Below are positions 8,643 to 15,236 of a stretch of 38,772 nucleotides of DNA, one piece after another. Below the pieces are notes generated by a model that was given only the letters and a program-made list of their open reading frames with translations, did no database searches and had not been told where the DNA came from. The DNA comes from Azospirillum sp. TSO22-1 (lineage in GTDB: Bacteria; Pseudomonadota; Alphaproteobacteria; Azospirillales; Azospirillaceae): contig NZ_LGQZ01000001.1 in the NCBI RefSeq assembly GCF_003116015.1, forward strand, positions 1-38,772, in the 5' to 3' direction. Each line of letters starts with the position of its first letter. Position 1 is the stretch's first letter. Both the position numbers and the translations under genes were made by a program.

Positions 8643-9794
8643 ATGAAGGGCCAGGAGCAGGGCGGGCGCGACCTCCGGCTCGACTTCTTCCGGGGGCTGG
8701 CGCTGTGGTTCATCTTCGTGAACCACATCCCGGCCAACCAGTTCGCCTGGCTGACCTCGCGCAACTACGGCCTGAGCGACGCCTCGGAGGTGTTCGTCTT
8801 CATCTCCGGCTACACCTCGGCGATGGTGTACGCCAAGGTGTACGCGCGCAGCGGCTGGGGCCTCGCGGCGGCCAAGGTGCTGGACCGCTGCTGGACGCTG
8901 TACCTGACGTACATCTTCCTGTTCATCGGCTTTACCGCGCAGGTGGCGTACACCACGCGCGCCTTCGACAACCCGCTGTTCGCCGAGGAAATGGGCATCG
9001 GCAGCTTCTTCGCCGACCCGGCGGTGGCGCTGGTGCAGGCGCTGCTGCTCAAGTTCCGCCCGGCCAACCTGGACATCCTGCCGCTCTACATCGTGCTGCT
9101 GCTGGTGGTGCCGCTGCTGCTGCCGGTGCTGGTGCGCCGGCCGATGCAATTGCTGGCGGCGTCGGGCGGGCTGTACGTGCTGACCCGCCATTTCGGCTGG
9201 AACCTGCCCACCTACCCCGAGGGCGGCGAGTGGTTCTTCAACCCCTTCGCCTGGCAGTTCCAGTTCGTGCTGGGCGCGGTGCTGCAGCGCTTCCCCGACG
9301 CCACCGCAGCGCTGACCCGGCCGCGGCTGCCGGCGCTGCTGCTGGCGGCGGCGTACGTCGCGGCGTCGCTGCTGCTGGCGCTGTCCTGGCAGATCGCCTC
9401 GCTGGGCGCCTTCATGCCGCCGCGCCTGGGCGAGGTGCTGTACCCGATCAGCAAGACCGACCTCGACCCGCTGCGCCTCGTGCATTTCCTGGCGCTCGCC
9501 TACCTCGTCCTGCAGGTGGCGCGGCCGGACAGCGCGTGGCTGCACTCCCGCCTGCTGGCGCCTGTCGTGCTGTGCGGGCGGCAGTCGCTGCACGTGTTCT
9601 GCCTGGGCATCTTCCTGTCCTTCGCCGGCCAGACGGTGCTGGTGCAGGTGAACGGCTCGCTTTTTGCGCAGTTTGCTGTCACAATTATCGGCATAACCGC
9701 CATGATTTTGACCGCACGCGTGCTCACCTGGTACCAGTCGGCCGGCCGGCCGCCGCGCCCGGCAGCCCCGGCGCTCGAGGACTCCGGCGCATGA
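8643..9794 (+). CDS. OpgC-like membrane acyltransferase
   Basis: The 383-residue polytopic protein belongs to the OpgC family: RDLRLDFFRGLALWFIFVNH near the start and ASEVFVFISGYTSAMVY are diagnostic, followed by about ten hydrophobic segments. OpgC adds succinyl groups to osmoregulated periplasmic glucans in gamma- and alphaproteobacteria, using a cytoplasmic acyl donor and a periplasmic glycan acceptor. The ATG at 8643 is preferred over the open start at 8559 because the conserved N-terminus begins just after it; GGGAGA lies about 12 bases upstream. It overlaps the next gene by ATGA, and two secreted SGNH-like proteins and an MFS protein follow, which suggests a glycan acyl-modification module. 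The exact glycan and acyl group are unknown. Confidence 0.88.
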   Translation: MKGQEQGGRDLRLDFFRGLALWFIFVNHIPANQFAWLTSRNYGLSDASEVFVFISGYTSAMVYAKVYARSGWGLAAAKVLDRCWTLYLTYIFLFIGFTAQVAYTTRAFDNPLFAEEMGIGSFFADPAVALVQALLLKFRPANLDILPLYIVLLLVVPLLLPVLVRRPMQLLAASGGLYVLTRHFGWNLPTYPEGGEWFFNPFAWQFQFVLGAVLQRFPDATAALTRPRLPALLLAAAYVAASLLLALSWQIASLGAFMPPRLGEVLYPISKTDLDPLRLVHFLALAYLVLQVARPDSAWLHSRLLAPVVLCGRQSLHVFCLGIFLSFAGQTVLVQVNGSLFAQFAVTIIGITAMILTARVLTWYQSAGRPPRPAAPALEDSGA

Positions 9795-10540
9795 AGCCCG
9801 CCGCCGCCCTGCTTCCGGCCGTTCTGCTGGTCGCAACCGCCGCCGTCGCACAGCAGCCGGCGGGCGATCCCTGCGCGGTGCCGGAGAGCGTGCTGACCAT
9901 AGACGCACACCTGACCCGCACCCAAAGCTGGGTGAAAAAGGCCGGCACCCTCCCCATCCTGGTGGTCAACACGGCCAAGCCGAACCCCGCGCGCGGCGAG
10001 GCCAGCTATCCCGCCCTGCTGGAAAAGGAGCTGGCGGCGCGCCTGCCCGGCCGTCAGGTGACGGTGGCGGTGCGCAACCTGCCGGGCGCCACGGCGCACG
10101 AGATGCTGCCGGCCATGGACGCCGCGGTTGCGGAGCAGCGTCCGGCGCTGGTGGTCTGGCAGGTCGGCACCGTGGACGCGATGCGCAACGCCGGCCTCGA
10201 CGGCTTCGGCGCGGCGCTGGCGTCCGGCATCGCCCAGACGCACGCGCGGGGATCCGACATCGTCATCATGGACATGCAGTACAGCCCGCAGACCAGCCAG
10301 CTCATCACCTTCCAGCCCTACGTGGATTATGTGGAGTGGGTGACACAGAACAATGACGTGTTCCATTTTCCGCGCTACGAGATGATGCGCACCTGGATCG
10401 AGGAGGGGCGCGTGACCGTCGGATCGGACTCCAAGGAGGACAACCTGAAGGCCTTCACCTTTGTGCATGGCTGCGTCGGCCGCCTGTTGGCGCAGACGAT
10501 CTCCGCGATGCTCGACCGCACCGCGGAGAACGGCCAATGA
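9791..10540 (+). CDS. Secreted SGNH-like protein lacking the catalytic residues
   Basis: The 249-residue protein has a signal peptide with likely cleavage after AVAVA-type residues (ATAAVA then QQPAG). Over its length it aligns by eye with the next gene product: PALVVWQV against PDLVVWQV, IMDMQYSP against LMDLQYSP, and FPRYEMMRTW against FRRFALMRGW. The SGNH catalytic blocks are changed. The block I Gly-Ser-Ser is replaced by VVNTAKPNP, the block III Asn position reads VGTVDAM, and the block V DGIHH motif is missing (KEDNLKAFTF). It is therefore probably a pseudoenzyme, perhaps glycan-binding or a partner of its paralogue. Both ends are ATGA overlaps, so it is made together with OpgC and the active SGNH protein. 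Confidence 0.82.
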   Translation: MKPAAALLPAVLLVATAAVAQQPAGDPCAVPESVLTIDAHLTRTQSWVKKAGTLPILVVNTAKPNPARGEASYPALLEKELAARLPGRQVTVAVRNLPGATAHEMLPAMDAAVAEQRPALVVWQVGTVDAMRNAGLDGFGAALASGIAQTHARGSDIVIMDMQYSPQTSQLITFQPYVDYVEWVTQNNDVFHFPRYEMMRTWIEEGRVTVGSDSKEDNLKAFTFVHGCVGRLLAQTISAMLDRTAENGQ

Positions 10541-11331
10541 GGCAACGTCTCACCGTCCTGCTGTCCACCGCGCTGCTGCTGTCCTCCCCCACCCACGCCG
10601 CACCGCCCTCCTGCCCGGCCTCGGCCCAGCTCGCCGCGCTGTCGGCGCCGCTGCCGCACGTGGCCGACAGCCTCGCCACCGGCGATCCGCTGCGCATCGT
10701 CGCCATCGGCTCCTCCTCCACCGCCGGGGCCGGGGCCAGCGACGCGGCGCACAGCTATCCCGCGCGCCTGTCCCACTACCTGCGCCAGATCTTCCCGCGC
10801 GCCGACGTCGTCGTGCTCAACAAGGGCGTCAACGGCGAGATCGGCACCGACATGCTGGACCGCTTCCAGCGCGACGTGATCGACCAGCGGCCGGACCTCG
10901 TGGTCTGGCAGGTCGCCGCCAACTCGGTGCTGCGCAACCTCGACCCGGCCGGGGCCGAGCGGATCATCCGCGACGGCGTGCGCCGGCTGAAGGCCGCCGG
11001 GCTCGACGTCGTGCTGATGGATCTACAGTACTCCCCCGCCATGCTGGAGAAGCCGGCGCACGCCGACATGCAGGCGCGCATCGCCCGCATCGCGGCCGAG
11101 GAGGGGGTGGGCCTGTTCCGCCGCTTCGCGCTGATGCGCGGCTGGGTGCTGGCCAGCAACGCGGCCATCCCCGACCTCGTCGGGCCGGACGGCATCCACC
11201 ACAACGACTTCGGCTACGACTGCATCGCCCGCGCGCTGGCCGGCTCGATCCAGGAGGCCGCAGGCCTCGGCTCGATCCAGAAGGCCGCGGGCCCCGGTCC
11301 GATCGGCTACGCCGCGCTGCGCCGTCCATGA
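10537..11331 (+). CDS. Secreted SGNH/GDSL-family hydrolase
   Basis: A 264-residue protein with a signal peptide (cleavage probably after SPTHA) and an SGNH hydrolase fold. Block I reads AIGSSSTAGAG with the candidate nucleophile Ser59. The block II glycine is in NKGVNGEIG. Block III has Asn129 in VAANSVLRN. Block V is D218-G-I-H221-H222. Such enzymes remove or transfer acyl groups on lipids and polysaccharides; in this operon an acyl-glycan substrate in the periplasm is most likely. The C-terminus carries a short tandem repeat (GSIQEAAGL then GSIQKAAGP). It overlaps its neighbours on both sides by ATGA. Confidence 0.87.
   Translation: MRQRLTVLLSTALLLSSPTHAAPPSCPASAQLAALSAPLPHVADSLATGDPLRIVAIGSSSTAGAGASDAAHSYPARLSHYLRQIFPRADVVVLNKGVNGEIGTDMLDRFQRDVIDQRPDLVVWQVAANSVLRNLDPAGAERIIRDGVRRLKAAGLDVVLMDLQYSPAMLEKPAHADMQARIARIAAEEGVGLFRRFALMRGWVLASNAAIPDLVGPDGIHHNDFGYDCIARALAGSIQEAAGLGSIQKAAGPGPIGYAALRRP
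11242..11296 (+). repeat. Short in-frame tandem duplication near the 3' end of the SGNH gene
   Basis: A unit of about ten codons encoding GSIQEAAGL is followed directly by a near copy encoding GSIQKAAGP. At DNA level the core GGCTCGATCCAG occurs twice, 30 bases apart. The repeat lies after the block V catalytic motif, so it extends the tail without touching the active site. Confidence 0.7.
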
Positions 11332-12554
11332 CGCCCCACACCACCGGGCGCACGGCGTGGGCCGCGGTGGCGAGCGCCATCGGCATCGGCATCGCCGCGG
11401 CCATGAGCATCGGCAAGGTGCCGCCGGCCATGCCGCTGATCCGCAGCGAGCTCGGCCTGTCGCTGGTCGACGGCGGCTGGGTGATGTCGGTGTTCGCGAC
11501 GCTGGGCGCCACCGCCGGCGTGGCGCTCGGCCTGCTGTCCGATTCCATCGGGCAGCGCCGCGGCGTCTGGCTGGGCGTCGCCGCGCTGCTGCTCGGCGGC
11601 GTGCTGGGTGCCGCCGCGGGAAGCGGCACGCTGCTGCTTCTGGCGCGCGTGGTGGAGGGTGTCGGGTTCATTTCCGTCACCGTCTCGGCGCCGTCGCTGA
11701 TCCTCGCCGCCACCGCGCCGGCGGACCGCAACTTCGCGTTCGGCCTCTGGTCGATCTACATGCCGAGCGGCAGCGCCATCGCCATGGTCCTCGCCGCCTG
11801 GGCGCTGCCGCTGGTCGGCTGGCGCGGGCTGTGGCTGGGGCTCCTGGCGCTGCTGCTGCTGGCCTTGGCCGTGCTGACGCTGACCACCCGCCACCTGCCG
11901 GTGACGGCGCGCAGCACGCAGAACCCCGCCCGCCTGATCGCCGAGACGACCGGCCGCCCCGGCCTGTGGGGCTTCGCCCTGGCGTTCACCGCCTACGCCT
12001 TCCAGTGGATCTCGCTGATGGTCTGGCTGCCGAGCTTCCTGATGCAGGACCGCGGCCTGAGCGGCACCGCGGCGACGCTGCTGACGGCGCTGCTGGTGCT
12101 GGCCAACGTGCCGGGCTGCATCCTCGGCGGCTGGCTGATGCGCAAGGCGGTGCCGCGCGGCTGGCTGCTGGCCACCGCCAGCGCGGTGATGGCGCTGAGC
12201 GCCCCGCTGGCGGTCGCCGGGGTCGGGCCGGACGGCTTCCGCTACGCGCTGTGCCTGCTGTTCTCCTTCGCCGGCGGGATGCTGCCGGCGGCGAGCTTCT
12301 CGGGCGCCGCGGCGCACGCGCCCTCGCCGAAGCACCTCGCCTCGGCCAACGGCATGGTGCTGCAGGGCTCCAACCTCGGTCAACTCCTGGGGCCCCCGCT
12401 GATCGCCCACATCGTCTCGCAGGCCGGCGGCGACTGGCAGGCCGCCACCGTGACGCTGGCGGTGGCCGCCGGCTGCGCCGCGTCGCTCGGGCTGATGGTG
12501 GTGCGGATGGAGGGCGGCAAGCGCATTGCCCCCTCCCCATCCCTCCCCCACTGA
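11328..12554 (+). CDS. MFS transporter
   Basis: The protein has 408 residues from the ATG at 11328, which overlaps the SGNH stop as ATGA. It shows about 12 hydrophobic segments and the loop LSDSIGQRRGVWLGV between helices 2 and 3, the usual MFS motif A position (G-x-x-x-D-x-x-G-x-R-R is relaxed here). The overall pattern resembles the CynX/NimT-like or sugar-phosphate-antiporter-like branches, but I cannot assign a substrate. Its place at the end of the OpgC-SGNH operon suggests it exports or imports a precursor, acyl donor or product of the same pathway. The last codons (KRIAPSPSLPH) run into the C-rich repeat. Confidence 0.85.
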   Translation: MTPHTTGRTAWAAVASAIGIGIAAAMSIGKVPPAMPLIRSELGLSLVDGGWVMSVFATLGATAGVALGLLSDSIGQRRGVWLGVAALLLGGVLGAAAGSGTLLLLARVVEGVGFISVTVSAPSLILAATAPADRNFAFGLWSIYMPSGSAIAMVLAAWALPLVGWRGLWLGLLALLLLALAVLTLTTRHLPVTARSTQNPARLIAETTGRPGLWGFALAFTAYAFQWISLMVWLPSFLMQDRGLSGTAATLLTALLVLANVPGCILGGWLMRKAVPRGWLLATASAVMALSAPLAVAGVGPDGFRYALCLLFSFAGGMLPAASFSGAAAHAPSPKHLASANGMVLQGSNLGQLLGPPLIAHIVSQAGGDWQAATVTLAVAAGCAASLGLMVVRMEGGKRIAPSPSLPH

Positions 12555-12622
12555 CGCAGGGGAGGGGGTCTGTTGCCGTTTTTCCCCTCCCCTGCGAAGC
12601 GGGGGAGGGGGCAGGGGTGGGG
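12541..12622. repeat. GC-rich inverted repeat cluster between convergent MFS and dapB-like genes
   Basis: GCAGGGGAGGGG (12556-12567) is perfectly complementary to CCCCTCCCCTGC (12584-12595). The latter can instead pair with GGGGGAGGGG at 12601-12610 around a GCGAAGC loop. The two alternative hairpins, with TTTTT before the second arm, look like a bidirectional terminator or a dispersed intergenic element. A related stem lies at 7-33. Confidence 0.65.
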
Positions 12623-12636
12623 GCAAGTCGGCCCGC

Positions 12637-13434
12637 TCACTCCATCAAGCTGTCCAGCCCGCGCCGCAGCCCGACCTGCTCGCCCACCCGGCGGATCGCC
12701 AGCAGCGTCCCGGCCACGTAGGGCGTGGCGCTGGAGCCGGCGTCGTGGCGGATGGTCAGGCGCTCGTCGGGCAGGCCGAACAGCGCTTCGCACGACAGGA
12801 TGAAGCCGGGCATCCGCACGGAGTGCACGCGGGTGCGGCCGATCTCGGCGCCGCGCGTCTCCTGCGGGCCGCGCAGTTCGCCCACCGGTTTGGAGGTCGG
12901 GTCCTGGCGCACCGCGCCCAGCCGCTCGGCCAGTTCGCGCCCGGTGCCGCTCGGCACGTCGGGCTTGCCGGCCGAGGCGTAGTCGATGACCTCCACGTCC
13001 GGCACGTACTTCGCCGCCATCAGCGCGAAGCGCGCCATCAGCGTCGCGGTGATCGAGAAGTTGCCGGCCGCCAGCACGCCCACCCCCTTCTCCCGCGCCG
13101 CCCGGTCGATCTCGGCGTAGTCCTCCGCCGTCAGGCCGGAGGTGCCGACCACCACGTGCCGCCCGGCGGCGGCGGCGGTCAGCGCGTGCCCCTTCACCAC
13201 GTCCGGCTTCGTGTAGTCGACCACCACGTCGCAGGGGGCCTGCAGCGCCTCCTCCAGCGAGGCCGACACGGTCACGCCGAGCGGCGTCAGCCCGGCGACG
13301 GTGCCCGCATCCTGCCCGGCGGCCCGGCGCGCCACGGCGCCGGCCAGCGTCAGGTCCGGCGCCGCCGCCACGGCGGCCACCAGCGCCTTGCCCACCCAGC
13401 CGGTCGCGCCGACGATGGTGACGGAAACGCTCAT
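12637..13434 (-). CDS. dapB: DapB-like dihydrodipicolinate reductase family protein, atypical active site
   Basis: The 265-residue protein follows the DapB plan: an N-terminal Rossmann domain (VTIVGATGWVGKAL), VVVDYTKPDVV, HVVVGTSGL, and NFSITATLMARFA before the catalytic domain. DapB reduces 4-hydroxy-tetrahydrodipicolinate in lysine and diaminopimelate synthesis. The usual H-H-x-x-K-x-D-x-P-S-G-T motif reads Y152-A-S-A-G-K157-P-D-V-P-S-G-T164: the lysine and the SGT stretch are kept but the two histidines are not. It may be a divergent DapB or a paralogue acting on another substrate. The gene stands alone, converges on the MFS gene and is divergent from the ATPase gene. The family call is firm; the exact reaction is not. 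Confidence 0.75.
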   Translation of the reverse strand: MSVSVTIVGATGWVGKALVAAVAAAPDLTLAGAVARRAAGQDAGTVAGLTPLGVTVSASLEEALQAPCDVVVDYTKPDVVKGHALTAAAAGRHVVVGTSGLTAEDYAEIDRAAREKGVGVLAAGNFSITATLMARFALMAAKYVPDVEVIDYASAGKPDVPSGTGRELAERLGAVRQDPTSKPVGELRGPQETRGAEIGRTRVHSVRMPGFILSCEALFGLPDERLTIRHDAGSSATPYVAGTLLAIRRVGEQVGLRRGLDSLME

Positions 13435-13480
13435 GCTCTCTCCTCCCCTTCCCCAGGTATTCCCGTTGTGCCACAGCCTA

Positions 13481-13509
13481 TTGCGCTTTCGCGCGCCATG
13501 CGCTAGGAT
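13481..13509 (+). promoter_or_regulatory. Putative promoter for the ATPase-methyltransferase operon
   Basis: TTGCGC (13481-13486), a 17-base spacer and TAGGAT (13504-13509) form a moderate sigma-70-like pair reading toward the ATPase gene. A second candidate -10 is TATAGG at 13674-13679, close to the start codon and just after an inverted repeat GCAGATC/GATCTGC (13644-13650, 13666-13672). Neither is proven. Confidence 0.35.
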
Positions 13510-13527
13510 TTTTCTCCTTTTGAGAAT

Positions 13528-13580
13528 GGATGAAACACCACGCTGAATCGCGTTTCATGGCGTTTCATCCGGTTTCATCC
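13528..13580. promoter_or_regulatory. Phased GTTTCAT repeats, probable operator
   Basis: GTTTCAT occurs at 13552-13558, 13562-13568 and 13572-13578, exactly one helical turn (10 bp) apart. The last two extend to GTTTCATCC. An inverted copy, GGATGAAAC, lies at 13528-13536. The cluster sits in the 275-base divergent region between the dapB-like and ATPase genes, downstream of a promoter-like TTGCGC/TAGGAT pair. Copies on one face of the helix suggest cooperative protein binding. Confidence 0.6.
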
Positions 13581-13709
13581 GCCGCACCCCGCCGGGGGTG
13601 GGGAACAGGTCACGCACACCGGCCATTCACACCGGCACTGCACGCAGATCTCGTGCCCGCCGCCCGATCTGCGCTATAGGTTGGGCCGCCGCCAGGGAGA
13701 AGGGTCCGC

Positions 13710-15236
13710 ATGAAGGTCAGCATCGACATGGGAGCGACGACGTCCGGGACGCCGGCGGCGCTCGACCTCGAGGAGCTGCTCGCGACCCGGCTGCTGGTGC
13801 AGGGCAACTCCGGCTCCGGCAAGTCGCACCTGCTGCGCCGCCTGATCGAGCAGAGCGCGCAATGGGTCCAGCAGGCGATCATCGACCCGGAGGGCGACTT
13901 CGTCACCCTGGCCGAGGCGTTCGGCCACGTGGTGGTCGAGGCCGCCGACCACACCGAGCCGGCGCTCCAGCGCATCGCCGGGCGGGTGCGGCAGCACCGC
14001 GTGTCGGTCGTGCTGAACCTCGAAGGCCTGGACACCGAGATGCAGATGCGCGCCGCCGCCGCCTTCCTGGGCGGGCTGTTCGACGCGGAGCGCGATTCCT
14101 GGTACCCGATGCTGGTGGTGGTGGACGAGGCGCAGCTGTTCGCCCCCGCCGCGGCCGGCGAGGTGTCGGACGAGGCGCGCAAGGTCTCGCTGGGCGCGAT
14201 GACCAACCTGATGTGCCGCGGCCGCAAGCGCGGGCTGGCCGGCATCATCGCCACCCAGCGCCTCGCCAAGCTCGCCAAGAACGTGGCGGCGGAGGCGTCG
14301 AACTTCCTGATGGGGCGCACCTTCCTGGACATCGACATGGCCCGCGCCGCCGACCTGCTGGGCATGGAGCGCCGGCAAGCCGAGGCGTTCCGCGACCTGG
14401 AGCGCGGCCACTTCATCGCGCTGGGCCCCGCGTTGTCGCGCCGTCCCCTGCCGATCCGCATCGGCGACGTTCAGACGCACGGCCGCACCGGCAGCCCGAA
14501 GCTGATGCCGCTGCCCGAGACGCCGGTCGAGGACGCGCGCGATCTGATCCTCCAGCCCGGCGAGCCCGATCCGCCGGCCCGCCCGGTGGTGGTGCGCCGC
14601 CCGCCGCCCCCGCCGCCGCCCAGCACCACCGACATCCTCATGCAGCTGGTGCAGGCCCGCCCCGCCGCCATGGCCGCCGCGGCCGAGGAGGAGCCGGCCG
14701 AGGACCAGGGCCCGGTCCTGGACGAGATCCTGCGCCAGGTGCTGGCCGACCCGGAGGCGTCGTTCCGTTCGGTGGCGGTGCTGTACCAGGACTTCCTGGT
14801 GCGCTGCCGGATCCACAATTTGCGCGGCAAGCCGCTCGACCTGCCGGCCTTCCGCCGCCGCCTCGCCACCGTGCGCGCCGGCGTCGACGCGCAAGCCGGC
14901 GACAGCCCCGACTGGGAGAAGGCGACGGCCTGCGCCGCCGAGCTGGCCGAGGACCTGCAGGGCGTCTTCCTGCTGCTGGCCCGCGCCGCCATGGACCGCG
15001 CGCCCTGCCCGTCGGATGCCGAGATCGCGCGGGCCTGCGGCAGCCGCTCCACCGGCCGGGCGCGGCGCCTGCTGGCCTACATGGAGCAGCGCAACCTCGT
15101 GGTCAGCCGCAACGACCGCATGGGCCGCCGCATCATCGCGCTGCCGGCGCTGGGCTGGGAGACGGCGCCGGGCGACCCGAACGCGTCCGACGAACCGCCA
15201 AGCGACGAGGGCGGCGACCTGTTCGCGGTGGCGTAG
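13710..15236 (+). CDS. HerA/DUF87-like P-loop ATPase with C-terminal helix-turn-helix
   Basis: The 508-residue protein begins with a HerA/VirB4-type ATPase domain: Walker A G32-N-S-G-S-G-K-S39, Walker B MLVVVDEAQLF with D139-E140, and the segment MCRGRKRGLAGIIATQR, as in DUF87 and FtsK-HerA motors. A proline run near residues 298-306 links it to a helical region. A winged-helix-like end follows (SDAEIARACGSRSTGRARRLLAYM, then RNLVVSRN). HerA-type ATPases move DNA or remodel nucleoprotein complexes. No nuclease partner such as NurA is adjacent; instead the stop codon abuts the start of a methyltransferase gene. GGGAG-GAAGG before the ATG supports the start. The role is unknown. Confidence 0.85.
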   Translation: MKVSIDMGATTSGTPAALDLEELLATRLLVQGNSGSGKSHLLRRLIEQSAQWVQQAIIDPEGDFVTLAEAFGHVVVEAADHTEPALQRIAGRVRQHRVSVVLNLEGLDTEMQMRAAAAFLGGLFDAERDSWYPMLVVVDEAQLFAPAAAGEVSDEARKVSLGAMTNLMCRGRKRGLAGIIATQRLAKLAKNVAAEASNFLMGRTFLDIDMARAADLLGMERRQAEAFRDLERGHFIALGPALSRRPLPIRIGDVQTHGRTGSPKLMPLPETPVEDARDLILQPGEPDPPARPVVVRRPPPPPPPSTTDILMQLVQARPAAMAAAAEEEPAEDQGPVLDEILRQVLADPEASFRSVAVLYQDFLVRCRIHNLRGKPLDLPAFRRRLATVRAGVDAQAGDSPDWEKATACAAELAEDLQGVFLLLARAAMDRAPCPSDAEIARACGSRSTGRARRLLAYMEQRNLVVSRNDRMGRRIIALPALGWETAPGDPNASDEPPSDEGGDLFAVA

